39,042 bases of DNA from JAUPVL01 sp964512085 (GCA_964512085.1 CAZEIU010000004.1:1-39042); one strand, 5' to 3'. Shown: positions 15,583 through 23,030, counted from the stretch's first letter. The notes: generated by a model from the sequence alone, not told the origin. Translations and numbers: made by a program.

Positions 15583-16146
15583 GTGCTCGATACAGCAGAC
15601 GCGCTGTTTTTTAAGATGTGGTCTTATCCACTAAAGTTCCTCTGCAGACTTACTGGTAAGAGCAATTACTTTTTTGCAAAAGTAGCTATGGCGATTAGTT
15701 TTATTCTATTTTGGATAAACAATCTAATAGATATTATGAAGTATAGCCTAGGTATAGATTTGTTAGGCACTGCCTTGAACATTTTTATAACCTTTTTTGT
15801 TTATCTTCCAATTGTTAATCAAATTAGGAACGACGAAAAAACCAACTCTAATATAAACTCAGATACTACTTTTTATTCACCACTACATGGATATTTTTTC
15901 TTTCGCACGTTTCTAATGATAGCAGCTATAGTTTTTATTCCCACTAATTTAATAACTTATAGCTTTAATAATGTTGTTGGTAATGTCAGTATGGCCTTGA
16001 TAGCAGCAGGTATTTATTTTGCCCTCAACAATCATCCTGGCAAGAAGAGCTGGGTTAAGATTGGAATTGAAAAGTTAGCAGAGGCAGTAAAGAAAATTCA
16101 TATTCCAAGTCCTATTCCTTCGCCTTTGCCCGCACCTACTTCTTAA
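15583..16146 (+). CDS. Membrane protein of unknown function
   Basis: 187 aa, not recognised. Hydrophobic segments lie at about residues 32-52, 58-78, 105-125 and 130-147, so probably four membrane helices. The C-terminus is soluble, with a proline-rich end (IPSPIPSPLPAPTS). I chose GTG at 15583 because GGAGG (15572-15576) is 6 nt away; a TTG three bases earlier is too close. It is transcribed away from the zinc-ribbon-like gene and converges on fusA. Confidence 0.65.
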   Translation: MLDTADALFFKMWSYPLKFLCRLTGKSNYFFAKVAMAISFILFWINNLIDIMKYSLGIDLLGTALNIFITFFVYLPIVNQIRNDEKTNSNINSDTTFYSPLHGYFFFRTFLMIAAIVFIPTNLITYSFNNVVGNVSMALIAAGIYFALNNHPGKKSWVKIGIEKLAEAVKKIHIPSPIPSPLPAPTS

Positions 16147-16160
16147 AAGTTAAATTAACC

Positions 16161-16191
16161 AAAAACCTCAAGTGTTTACTTGAGGTTTTTT
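16161..16191. terminator. Bidirectional terminator between the 15583 gene and fusA
   Basis: AAAAACCTCAAG, 6-nt loop, CTTGAGGTTTTTT: a perfect 12-bp stem with A and T runs, between two convergent genes. It can stop transcription from both sides. Confidence 0.9.
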
Positions 16192-16217
16192 ACATATTCG
16201 CATTTAGAATAGTTACT

Positions 16218-18338
16218 CTAGCGAGTATCAGCATCGCCAGCTTCACGGGCGGCGGTGTATTTGCTAGTAAGCTCTTCGGCGATATTGTGTGGCACGTCGG
16301 CATAGTGATCGAATTCCATAGCATAGCTAGCTCTACCTTGAGTAAGTGATCGCAAGCTAGTGGCGTATCCAAACATTTCGGCTAGAGGGACATAGGCTAA
16401 GATAATCTTTGCACCGGCTCTATCCTCCATATTGTCTACTCTACCGCGTTTAGAGTTAATATCGCCAATAACATCACCCATAAAGTCTTCTGGGGTAGTG
16501 ATTTCTACTTTCATGACTGGTTCGAGTATTACTGGGTTGGCTTTCTTTACGCCATCCTGCAAGGCCATAGAGCCAGCGATTTTAAAAGCAAGCTCAGAAG
16601 AGTCTACGTCGTGATAACTACCATCGTAGAGCTTACAGTGTATGTCTACTACTGGATACCCAGCCAATACGCCATTTTGCATAGCTTCTTTTACACCGGC
16701 TTCTACTGGAGAGATAAATTCTCTGGGGATAGCACCACCAACAATGGCGTTTTCAAACTCAAATATTTTAGTTTTGTCATCTTCTTCAGTTTTGACAAGC
16801 GGGCTAAGCTCGAGGTAAACATGACCATACTGTCCACGACCACCACTTTGGCGAATAAATTTAGCCTCTGATTGCGCAGTGTTTTTGATAGTTTCTCTGT
16901 AAGCTACTTGCGGACGACCAACATTGGCCTCGACCTTAAACTCACGTTTCATTCTATCTACAATAACTTCTAGGTGAAGTTCTCCCATACCATCAATAAT
17001 GGTTTGGCCAGAGTCTTCATCGGTGTGCACTCGAAAGGTTGGGTCTTCTTCGGCAAGGCGACTAAGAGCAATGCTCATTTTTTCTTGATCGGCCTTGGTT
17101 TTTGGCTCAATAGCAATACTAATAACTGGTTCGGGGAAAGTGATGCTTTCTAGTATTACTGGTTTGGCAGGATCACAAAGGGTGTTACCTGTAATAGTAG
17201 CCTTAAGACCAACTGCGGCGGCAATTTCACCAGCATATACCTCAGAAACTTCTTCTCTATTGTTGGCGTGCATTCGCACAATTCTACCAATACGCTCTTT
17301 TTCTCCGGTACTAGAGTTGAGCACATAGCTACCAGATTTGAGCACACCAGAATAAACCCTAAAGAAGGCTAGCTTACCCACAAATGGGTCGGTAGCGATT
17401 TTAAAGGCTAGTCCGGCAAAAGGAGCTTCGTCGCTAACTTCTAATACTTTTTCTTCACCTGTTTTAGCGTCAACTGCTAGTGGCGGGGTGATATCAAGAG
17501 GGTTTGGTAAATAGTCAGTAACAATATCGAGTAACTTTTCTACAATTACCCCTCGGCCATCACCACCAGAGACAATAAAGAAATCTCCTCTCAATACTGA
17601 TTTTCTTATGCAGGTTTTGATTTCTTCTTCGGTTAGCTCGTTGCCTTCTAAATATTTCTCCATTATGGTGTCGTCGGCTTCTACGGCAGCTTCAATAAGA
17701 TGCTTGCGATAATTCTCGGCTTTTTCTTTGAGGTCGGCTGGTATCTCGCCTTCTACAAGTTCTTTGTCGGTATAGTCTTTGTAGCTGTATGACTTCATTG
17801 AGATTAAATCGATTACCCCATTTATCTCTTGCTCAAAACCAATTGGTAAATGTATAGGATAAGCCCGCTTAGTAAGACGCTCGTGAATGCTTTCTAAGCT
17901 TTTGTAAAAATCGCCACCAGTTTGGTTGATCTTGTTGATAAAACAAATTCTTGGTACGCCATACTTGTCGGCTTGACGCCACACCGTCTCAGATTGAGGC
18001 TCTACGCCCATTTTGCCATCAAAAACCGTCACTGCGCCGTCAAGAACTCTCAAGCTTCTTTCAACTTCTACTGTAAAGTCTATGTGACCTGGGGTATCAA
18101 TTATGTTTATTCTTTTGCCGTTCCAAAAACAAGTTGTGGCAGCACTAGTAATGGTGATTCCACGCTCACGCTCTTGCTCCATCCAGTCCATGGTGGCTTC
18201 TCCCTCGTGTACTTCACCAATTTTGTGAACTTTACCGGTACGATAAAGTACACCTTCGGTAACAGTTGTTTTACCTGCATCGATGTGTGCAATAATTCCA
18301 ATATTGCGAGTGTCTTCTAAACTATAATCACGAGCCAT
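16218..18338 (-). CDS. fusA: Translation elongation factor G
   Basis: GTPase that drives tRNA-mRNA translocation and ribosome recycling. At 706 aa it is full length. The P-loop AHIDAGKT (17-24), 'DWMEQERERGITITSAATTC', DTPGHIDF and NKIN are clear, followed by domains II-V ending near RSLTQGRASYAMEFDHYADV. The nearest Shine-Dalgarno (AGGAG) lies about 14 nt before the ATG, unusually far. It is not linked to rpsL-rpsG as in the classical str operon. Confidence 0.99.
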   Translation of the reverse strand: MARDYSLEDTRNIGIIAHIDAGKTTVTEGVLYRTGKVHKIGEVHEGEATMDWMEQERERGITITSAATTCFWNGKRINIIDTPGHIDFTVEVERSLRVLDGAVTVFDGKMGVEPQSETVWRQADKYGVPRICFINKINQTGGDFYKSLESIHERLTKRAYPIHLPIGFEQEINGVIDLISMKSYSYKDYTDKELVEGEIPADLKEKAENYRKHLIEAAVEADDTIMEKYLEGNELTEEEIKTCIRKSVLRGDFFIVSGGDGRGVIVEKLLDIVTDYLPNPLDITPPLAVDAKTGEEKVLEVSDEAPFAGLAFKIATDPFVGKLAFFRVYSGVLKSGSYVLNSSTGEKERIGRIVRMHANNREEVSEVYAGEIAAAVGLKATITGNTLCDPAKPVILESITFPEPVISIAIEPKTKADQEKMSIALSRLAEEDPTFRVHTDEDSGQTIIDGMGELHLEVIVDRMKREFKVEANVGRPQVAYRETIKNTAQSEAKFIRQSGGRGQYGHVYLELSPLVKTEEDDKTKIFEFENAIVGGAIPREFISPVEAGVKEAMQNGVLAGYPVVDIHCKLYDGSYHDVDSSELAFKIAGSMALQDGVKKANPVILEPVMKVEITTPEDFMGDVIGDINSKRGRVDNMEDRAGAKIILAYVPLAEMFGYATSLRSLTQGRASYAMEFDHYADVPHNIAEELTSKYTAAREAGDADTR

Positions 18339-18413
18339 TTTGAGTGCTTAATCTCCTAAGATTTTATTATTTACGTAAAAAAAGCGCCATACAGTAGGCA
18401 TTTCTTTAGATAA

Positions 18414-18442
18414 ATTATAACAAACCAATATCAATAAGGCAA
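18414..18442 (-). promoter_or_regulatory. Promoter of fusA
   Basis: Minus strand TTGCCT (18437-18442), 17-nt spacer, TATAAT (18414-18419). The leader is about 70 nt. It is back to back with the promoter of the plus-strand 18517 gene; the two -35 boxes are 2 nt apart. Confidence 0.8.
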
Positions 18443-18444
18443 TA

Positions 18445-18473
18445 TTTACTTAAGTTTGGTAATGTGTTAAGAT
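18445..18473 (+). promoter_or_regulatory. Promoter of the 18517 gene
   Basis: TTTACT (18445-18450), 17-nt spacer, TAAGAT (18468-18473) with TG one base before the -10 (extended -10). Divergent from the fusA promoter. Confidence 0.65.
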
Positions 18474-18516
18474 TTCAACCGTTACAAACAGCACCTTTCG
18501 ATCCACAAGGAGAACT

Positions 18517-19083
18517 ATGGCAACATTAGTGGTTGGTAGTAATAATGATGTAAGAGATGGAATAGCTTCACTAGTTTTAACTCGCGATTCTGCGCTCGGT
18601 TCTATGAGAATTTTCGAAGCTCAGGCCAAAGAAGCAAACCAGCAGATCGATCGGCTCGTAGAGACTTACAATTACGACAGAATCAGTTGCATTATGGAGC
18701 TATTACAAAGCTTGGGTAGTATTGGTTATTGCGCACGACTGAAACACTTGGTTGATTTTGCCAATATTAAATTAGTAGAAATCACCCATCCAGACAACAG
18801 TTGCGACATGATGTATATGTGCATCAATTGCTTGCAAGTACTGCAAAAAGACACTACCCCCAAATACCGAGATAGCTATCGTGTAACAGAAGCAGATTTT
18901 ACCGCTTATAATACTTTTCCTATTGCTGCTATTTTTGCCGATAATAAGCTCCCTTCTTCTATTGAGGCATGGGTTAGCAAACAAGATGGTTTACCCTTGC
19001 CGCTCAAGCGTTACCACCTTACAAGCCACCGGTCATCCAACGGACCGGGTCTCTACCTTGGAACAGATAAAATTTGTGATTAA
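18517..19083 (+). CDS. Protein of unknown function
   Basis: 188 aa, soluble, not recognised. It starts MATLVVGSNNDVRDGIASLV; the first third looks helical (residues 25-75) and a cysteine-containing stretch, DNSCDMMYMCINCLQVL, lies near the middle. No membrane segment or catalytic motif is evident. AAGGAG sits 4 nt before the ATG. It has its own promoter and a terminator directly after the stop, so it is monocistronic, the first gene of the accessory island. Confidence 0.65.
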   Translation: MATLVVGSNNDVRDGIASLVLTRDSALGSMRIFEAQAKEANQQIDRLVETYNYDRISCIMELLQSLGSIGYCARLKHLVDFANIKLVEITHPDNSCDMMYMCINCLQVLQKDTTPKYRDSYRVTEADFTAYNTFPIAAIFADNKLPSSIEAWVSKQDGLPLPLKRYHLTSHRSSNGPGLYLGTDKICD

Positions 19084-19088
19084 TTTTT

Positions 19089-19115
19089 ATACCCTAGAAT
19101 TTCTAGGGTATTTTG
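19089..19115 (+). terminator. Terminator of the 18517 gene
   Basis: ATACCCTAGA, 3-nt loop ATT, TCTAGGGTAT, then TTTTG: a perfect 10-bp stem. The T run overlaps the -35 box of the next promoter. Confidence 0.85.
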
Positions 19116-19141
19116 AATTACATATACTATTGGGTTAGAAT
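19113..19141 (+). promoter_or_regulatory. Promoter of the 19175 gene
   Basis: TTGAAT (19113-19118), 17-nt spacer, TAGAAT (19136-19141). It starts in the T run of the preceding terminator. Confidence 0.75.
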
Positions 19142-19174
19142 AAACCAGTCTTGCACCTATAAAAAGGAGCTCTG

Positions 19175-19612
19175 TTGTTAAGCAAACGCAAAAAAAATTT
19201 TGTGTCTATTGCAGTAGTGCTAGTGATTATTGCTGCTCCGATTGCTATTCATTGGTATGTTGGGGTAGAAGCTAGACACTTTGGTCGTGAGGCTGCCGAA
19301 GAGGCCAAAGCAACTGTCGAGCATGCCAATTTTGCCGAAACCGAGTGGGATAAACTAGTTGAACTCTTTAGAGATCAAGACTTTAGAGCCCTTATTGCCC
19401 AACAGCTTGAGTCACAATGTATTGATGCAAACTTCTTGGTGCAACTCATTATTCAAAATCAAACTGATCAAAACAATGAGCAAGCCGCTGCAGCACTAAG
19501 TGCCCTGTTACCAGATGCGGCCACTCCAGAGGAGTGTGCTGCCGAGAATAATGACGCTCAAAATGCTCAACCTTCAGACTCTATCTCTACTACCACTACA
19601 TCAGGTAGATAA
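19175..19612 (+). CDS. Single-pass membrane-anchored protein of unknown function
   Basis: 145 aa, not recognised. A positively charged start (MLSKRKKN) is followed by one hydrophobic helix at about residues 9-29 and an extracytoplasmic-looking, alanine/glutamate-rich domain. The tail is low complexity, rich in Ser and Thr (SDSISTTTTSGR). There is no signal-peptidase site I trust, so I read it as an N-in anchor. Start TTG (19175), with AAGGAG 5 nt upstream. Two cysteines in the outer part (about residues 80 and 119) could form a disulfide. Confidence 0.65.
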   Translation: MLSKRKKNFVSIAVVLVIIAAPIAIHWYVGVEARHFGREAAEEAKATVEHANFAETEWDKLVELFRDQDFRALIAQQLESQCIDANFLVQLIIQNQTDQNNEQAAAALSALLPDAATPEECAAENNDAQNAQPSDSISTTTTSGR

Positions 19613-19619
19613 TTAGACA

Positions 19620-19643
19620 CCTCAACAATATGTTGGGGTTTTT
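19620..19643 (+). terminator. Terminator of the 19175 gene (CCTCAAC/GTTGGGG family)
   Basis: CCTCAACA, 3-nt loop, TGTTGGGG, then TTTTT: an 8-bp stem with one U-G pair. Near-identical stems recur at 20016, 22232 and 35341. Confidence 0.85.
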
Positions 19644-19648
19644 ACTTG

Positions 19649-19677
19649 TTAAAACCAGCTTTTTGTAGTAGTATACT
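19649..19677 (+). promoter_or_regulatory. Promoter of the leader ORF and 19760 gene
   Basis: TATACT (19672-19677) with a weak -35 TTAAAA (19649-19654) at 17 nt, between the preceding terminator and the leader ORF. Confidence 0.55.
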
Positions 19678-19712
19678 GAAGATTCCAACCCTCAGATCAA
19701 GGGAGGCACAAA

Positions 19713-19763
19713 TTGCATCTTTTAAGTAGCTATAGAGTATATGCAGTCGGTGACGAACTATGA
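19713..19763 (+). CDS. 16-residue leader peptide coupled to the next gene
   Basis: A short frame starting TTG, with a strong GGGAGG (19701-19706) 6 nt upstream, encoding MHLLSSYRVYAVGDEL. Its TGA overlaps the ATG of the 81-aa gene (ATGA at 19760-19763). The downstream ATG has only a weak site of its own (GGTGA), so translation of the leader probably delivers ribosomes to it. It may be a leader peptide or a small protein in its own right. Confidence 0.5.
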   Translation: MHLLSSYRVYAVGDEL

Positions 19764-20005
19764 AGCTAGAGATCCACTATAGAACTAGTACGGGCGGGGG
19801 TGGCATGATTACTATCGATATAGATCAGTTGTCGGTATGTCCTGAAGAAGGCGATAAAATACTTGTAAGAGGTGAGGAACTAGAGGTAGTACGCAAAGTT
19901 TGGGAAGTTGTAGAACTAGACAGTCGTGCTTATTGCGTACAATCACTGCAAAAAGAACTACTCCTTCAGATTTATTGCGAACCAAGAGCTATCAAAATTA
20001 AGTAA
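19760..20005 (+). CDS. Small protein of unknown function
   Basis: 81 aa, soluble, not recognised: beta-rich and acidic, starting MKLEIHYRTSTGGGGMITID. It contains a hydrophobic/charged alternation (DKILVRGEELEVVRKVWEVV) that suggests a small beta-barrel. Two cysteines (near residues 27 and 59) and one near 72. Translation is probably coupled to the 16-codon leader that overlaps its ATG. Followed by a hairpin terminator. Confidence 0.6.
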   Translation: MKLEIHYRTSTGGGGMITIDIDQLSVCPEEGDKILVRGEELEVVRKVWEVVELDSRAYCVQSLQKELLLQIYCEPRAIKIK

Positions 20006-20015
20006 TATATTAACA

Positions 20016-20040
20016 CCTCAACATCTAAGTTGGGGTTTTT
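20016..20040 (+). terminator. Terminator of the 19760 gene (CCTCAAC/GTTGGGG family)
   Basis: CCTCAAC, 6-nt loop, GTTGGGG, TTTTT. Its T run reaches the stop codon of the convergent Nudix gene. Confidence 0.85.
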
Positions 20041-20698
20041 ATTTATAAACAAGTTCTACAAAAAAGCGTTCTTTAGAGTTACTTACCAAATCAGCAAGCT
20101 CGGGCATACTTGGCATAAATGGCTCATGATTAAACTCCTCGCGCCAAGCCCAAAATGGCACTCCCGGTTTTTCGGTTTTGCCAATCTCACCATAGACATG
20201 TTTGCCATAAAACAAATGAAACATTATTTGGCTAACCGGTTCATTACCCTCGTAGATAGTAATATAGCCATCTCCTCTATGAGTAAGCTCGCATTGTAAA
20301 CCGGTTTTTTCTTTGAGCTCCCTGTGAGCAGCTTGAGAAATAGTTTCACCTAAGTGTAGCTTACCGTACACAAAACCAACTTTATCTATAAGGGGCTGAC
20401 GTTTACGTTTGTATACCAGCCACTGGCCTTTTTCGTTTTGGCAAGTAACAAGAGTAACTATACTTGGCTGCTTGCGTGGGGCGTAGTTTTGCAGACTCAA
20501 TTTATCGGCATGTAATTTACCCTCGGCACTTAGAAGATAGTGTCCTTGCTCATTCTTTACCACCAAGCCATCTCTCATTAAAGCCCGCAAGTGATACATA
20601 AAATGATTACCTTCTATGTTCTTGGGTTTGAGCTGACTGTAACGCAAGTAGGGGTTAGTAATAAGACGAGCTAATATATCTTTTTGAATAACATGCAT
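20039..20698 (-). CDS. Nudix hydrolase with N-terminal winged-helix domain
   Basis: Nudix enzymes cleave nucleoside diphosphates linked to another moiety. The translation is 219 aa: residues 1-70 form a winged-helix-like domain (HVIQKDILARLITNPYLRYS, then MYHLRALMRDGLVVKNEQGHYLL), followed by a Nudix fold. The Nudix box runs from G112 to L134: G112-x5-E118-x7-R126-E127-L-K-E130-K131-T-G133-L134. The second Glu of the usual EE pair is Lys131, which may weaken metal binding. The frame could begin 27 nt earlier, but a consensus promoter covers that ATG, so the ATG at 20696-20698 is used. It may be a regulator or a true hydrolase. Confidence 0.85.
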   Translation of the reverse strand: MHVIQKDILARLITNPYLRYSQLKPKNIEGNHFMYHLRALMRDGLVVKNEQGHYLLSAEGKLHADKLSLQNYAPRKQPSIVTLVTCQNEKGQWLVYKRKRQPLIDKVGFVYGKLHLGETISQAAHRELKEKTGLQCELTHRGDGYITIYEGNEPVSQIMFHLFYGKHVYGEIGKTEKPGVPFWAWREEFNHEPFMPSMPELADLVSNSKERFFVELVYK

Positions 20699-20710
20699 TA
20701 TGTGCTTATC

Positions 20711-20739
20711 ATTATATATCCACATCTTTTTTAAGTCAA
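20711..20739 (-). promoter_or_regulatory. Promoter of the Nudix gene
   Basis: Minus strand TTGACT (20734-20739), 17-nt spacer, TATAAT (20711-20716). The start codon is 12 nt after the -10 box, leaving a 5' leader of about 5 nt and no room for a ribosome-binding site. Confidence 0.85.
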
Positions 20740-20749
20740 TGTTTGCATT

Positions 20750-20801
20750 AGTTAATTATATTTGAGTTAATTTTAATAGACTAGATTAATTTTTAAGTTA
20801 A
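20750..20801. repeat. AT-rich AGTTAA/GATTAA motif cluster between divergent genes
   Basis: AGTTAA at 20750, 20765 and 20796, plus GATTAA at 20784, in the gap between the Nudix gene and the 20844 gene. The spacing is irregular (15, 19 and 12 nt). Could be operator sites, or simply AT-rich promoter DNA. Confidence 0.25.
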
Positions 20802-20843
20802 CTATATTGTGGATATGTACCTTAAAAAACCGAAAGGATAAGC

Positions 20844-21356
20844 ATGGGCTGTGATATGTGGGACCCCGATACACCACAGCAAATCTACAACAGTAAAGTA
20901 GCAAGCGCAATGAACGACTATGGCTTTGTAAATATCGGACGTGATAATTTAATTGTCTGTCAAAGATGCGGATGTTATATTTTTGCCGTAGAGACACACC
21001 TATTGGCCTGTAGCGTCAGATCCCAGAAAGACAGAGATGAGTTTCTTGAGAAAATAGCTAGTGCCGAAAAACTGATTATCGAGGCTACGGTTGGTGTAGA
21101 CCCAAGTATCAAAGATGATATCAAAGGGGTTATCGCTAAAAGATTTGGAAGCAAATATGGCGACCAATTTAGAATTACCGGCATGAGAAATCGTAATGAT
21201 GTGTTGGTAGCGTGTACTTTGCAAGGCGAAATTAATGCTTTTGATTTTAAGCTAGCTCTAGAGAAACTTACTAAAAGAGGCTCAATATTCGTGCAAGATT
21301 ACTTTTCTGGAGTTGGTTCACATTATCAAGATTCTGTAGTAGTTAACATTGAATAG
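20844..21356 (+). CDS. Protein with C2HC zinc-finger-like motif
   Basis: 170 aa, not recognised. A C39-x2-C42-x9-H52-x3-C56 motif (VCQRCGCYIFAVETHLLAC) could bind one zinc ion. The rest is soluble and mixed alpha/beta, with no catalytic signature. AAAGGA precedes the ATG. It is followed after 3 nt by the CYTH-domain gene, so the two are almost certainly co-transcribed and may work together. It diverges from the Nudix gene. Confidence 0.65.
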   Translation: MGCDMWDPDTPQQIYNSKVASAMNDYGFVNIGRDNLIVCQRCGCYIFAVETHLLACSVRSQKDRDEFLEKIASAEKLIIEATVGVDPSIKDDIKGVIAKRFGSKYGDQFRITGMRNRNDVLVACTLQGEINAFDFKLALEKLTKRGSIFVQDYFSGVGSHYQDSVVVNIE

Positions 21357-21359
21357 AAT

Positions 21360-21863
21360 ATGACAACCAAAACCTACGAGGTAGAACGTAAGTGGTTACT
21401 AGCAAATATACCCTCAGCCTGCGATAACATTGAGCCAATACGTATTACTCAAGCCTATCTATCTGGTATAAGAATTCGCCGAGCAAACAGCAAAACCTAC
21501 ATTACTGTTAAAAGTACTGGTAATTTAGCTCGACTTGAGTGGGAAAAGCCGATTCCTAGATGGGTATTTGAACAATTGATTGTAGAGAGTAAATGTGTTA
21601 TCACAAAAAAACGATATGTTATTAGAAAAAACCTGCCTGCATTAACAATTGATGTTTTTGAAGGCCAATTAAGCGGCTTAGTATTACTCGAAGCCGAGTG
21701 GATAGCCGAGACTACGCCAGATGACGCAGTAAATTTGGCACTCTCGTATGAGTTACCTAGTATTTTTACAAGTGCCACAGAAGTTACGCACGACCAAAGA
21801 TTTCACAACTACTGTCTTGCACAGAATCAGACCATACCAAGTAGTAAAGATTATCCTTATTGA
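21360..21863 (+). CDS. CYTH-domain protein, triphosphate tunnel metalloenzyme-like
   Basis: CYTH proteins bind triphosphorylated substrates in a beta-tunnel; members are inorganic triphosphatases, thiamine triphosphatases and class IV adenylate cyclases. At 167 aa it has the N-terminal ExExK signature (E7-V-E9-R-K11), the basic strand GIRIRRANSKTYITVK and a later acidic strand ending LVLLEAEW. It lies in an operon with the C2HC-finger gene. Substrate unknown; tripolyphosphatase is the commonest activity in bacteria. Confidence 0.85.
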   Translation: MTTKTYEVERKWLLANIPSACDNIEPIRITQAYLSGIRIRRANSKTYITVKSTGNLARLEWEKPIPRWVFEQLIVESKCVITKKRYVIRKNLPALTIDVFEGQLSGLVLLEAEWIAETTPDDAVNLALSYELPSIFTSATEVTHDQRFHNYCLAQNQTIPSSKDYPY

Positions 21864-21888
21864 TTTTTTATGGCAGTAATGATAATAT
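21860..21888 (+). promoter_or_regulatory. Promoter of the 21925 gene
   Basis: TTGATT (21860-21865), 17-nt spacer, TAATAT (21883-21888); the -35 overlaps the CYTH stop codon. Confidence 0.65.
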
Positions 21889-21924
21889 CTTACCTGCATC
21901 AAGACAACTTCACTGGGGGTACAA

Positions 21925-22218
21925 GTGGGTAGCAAAAGCAAAGCACGTACGAATGTCTGTGGTAAGCAACGTGGAGTTATCTCTGGTCTTGAAAAAGTTA
22001 TCAGAAATATTAGTAGTTGGCCAGAGGTCACTACAGTCAATTCTTGTAATATTAAGTATGCTACTAGTTCTGGTAAAAACCTAGTAGTCAAGGTAATTGC
22101 TCATCTAGATCACGGTGTTCAGTGCGTTGCTCGCAGAGGCAACCAGAGGCAAACCTTTTATGTGTTGACTAGCAATCCAAAGATAGTAGCCGACAAAATC
22201 AACAAAGAAGTTGCATAA
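21925..22218 (+). CDS. Small basic protein, possibly DUF2103-like
   Basis: 97 aa. The layout (SGLEKVIRNISSWPEVTTVN, then IKYATSSGKNLVVKV and HGVQCVARRGNQRQTFYVLT) recalls DUF2103, a family annotated as possible metal-binding proteins, but the match is from memory. Start GTG (21925), with a G-rich GGGGGT 4 nt upstream. Cysteines at about residues 12, 41 and 66. It has its own promoter and terminator. A small nucleic-acid-binding protein is equally plausible. Confidence 0.6.
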   Translation: MGSKSKARTNVCGKQRGVISGLEKVIRNISSWPEVTTVNSCNIKYATSSGKNLVVKVIAHLDHGVQCVARRGNQRQTFYVLTSNPKIVADKINKEVA

Positions 22219-22231
22219 AAACTACTCTAAT

Positions 22232-22256
22232 CCTCAACAATACGTTGGGGTTTTTT
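22232..22256 (+). terminator. Terminator of the 21925 gene (CCTCAAC/GTTGGGG family)
   Basis: CCTCAAC, loop AATAC, GTTGGGG, TTTTTT: 7-bp stem with one U-G pair. Confidence 0.88.
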
Positions 22257-22283
22257 ATTGCCTTTTTTTGTATTTTATGCTAT

Positions 22284-22289
22284 TATAAT
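22284..22289 (+). promoter_or_regulatory. -10 box of the 22321 gene
   Basis: TATAAT in an AT-rich stretch 31 nt before the GTG start. No good -35 is found at 16-18 nt; TTGCCT lies 20 nt upstream. Confidence 0.5.
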
Positions 22290-22320
22290 ATAGTTTTGCA
22301 CCTCGAGAAAAGAGAAGATC

Positions 22321-22992
22321 GTGAAGAAAAAGAAGAAGAAAGATAAAGATCTTACGTATTCTAAATATATTTCTTCCGGAATAAGCTACTTACGAATAAC
22401 AATTTTCTGGTTAGTTGGCATTATCCTATCGTTTACCTTCGATTTCTCTATTAGTTTTAAAATATTTTACATCGCTATGATGCTGACTACCTGGGGTTTA
22501 TCATTCTATATGCCTATAGGCGAATATCATAAATTTGCTTATTGGGATAATTTTACAGAGGATAAGAATTTAAAAATAATGACAGCTGTTATTTATTTTC
22601 CGATGTTTCTGAGCTGGAAGACCTACAAAGCTATCAAGCATGCAAAATCACGGCTTATTGAATACTTTAAAGATAATAAGCAACGTAAGATAGATGCGCG
22701 TAATCCCTACTTTGAAGACATCAAAGCAACTCTGCGTGTTCTGGAACGGCTTCATACTATAGAAGACAGTGTAAAAGGTACTGAGAATGAAATTGATGTT
22801 GCCATGCTAATTAGCTCGGCTGAAGACCACTTGTCGCAACTGCGAAGCGAGCTACCGGTCCTAGAAGCTAGCAATGCTTCTAGAGAAGATCTAGATGATA
22901 TTACTCAGCAACTTTCTCAGCTACGCGAAAGACATGCTCTAGTTAAAAAAGCTCGTACTGAAATAGACGAACTCGTTAACCCAACTATTTAA
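22321..22992 (+). CDS. Two-helix membrane protein with C-terminal coiled coil
   Basis: 223 aa, not recognised. A very basic start (MKKKKKKDKDL), two hydrophobic segments at about residues 23-40 and 46-64, an amphipathic stretch near 90-105, then a soluble, charged C-terminal region (about 130-220) with heptad-like patterning (LRVLERLHTIED; LSQLRSELPVLEA; ITQQLSQLRERHALV), probably a coiled coil. Start GTG; the site before it (GAGAAG) is weak. Topology suggests both termini inside. It may scaffold at the membrane; function unknown. Confidence 0.65.
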   Translation: MKKKKKKDKDLTYSKYISSGISYLRITIFWLVGIILSFTFDFSISFKIFYIAMMLTTWGLSFYMPIGEYHKFAYWDNFTEDKNLKIMTAVIYFPMFLSWKTYKAIKHAKSRLIEYFKDNKQRKIDARNPYFEDIKATLRVLERLHTIEDSVKGTENEIDVAMLISSAEDHLSQLRSELPVLEASNASREDLDDITQQLSQLRERHALVKKARTEIDELVNPTI

Positions 22993-23006
22993 TCAAAATT
23001 TTTCTA

Positions 23007-23030
23007 CCCCTCGATGCTCGAGGGGTTTTT
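23007..23030 (+). terminator. Terminator of the 22321 gene
   Basis: CCCCTCGA, loop TGC, TCGAGGGG, TTTTT: perfect 8-bp stem. Confidence 0.9.

Noticed and set aside
19713..20005. The leader ORF and the 81-aa gene as one frameshifted gene
   Set aside because: The ATGA overlap, a strong Shine-Dalgarno for the leader and an intact second frame fit translational coupling better, though a frameshift cannot be fully excluded.
20699..20725. Nudix protein starting nine codons upstream
   Set aside because: A TTGACT-N17-TATAAT promoter spans that ATG, so it would not be in the mRNA.
21753..22091. Minus-strand frame overlapping the end of the CYTH gene and the 21925 gene
   Set aside because: It covers the promoter and start of a better-supported plus-strand gene, and lacks a ribosome-binding site and recognisable features.
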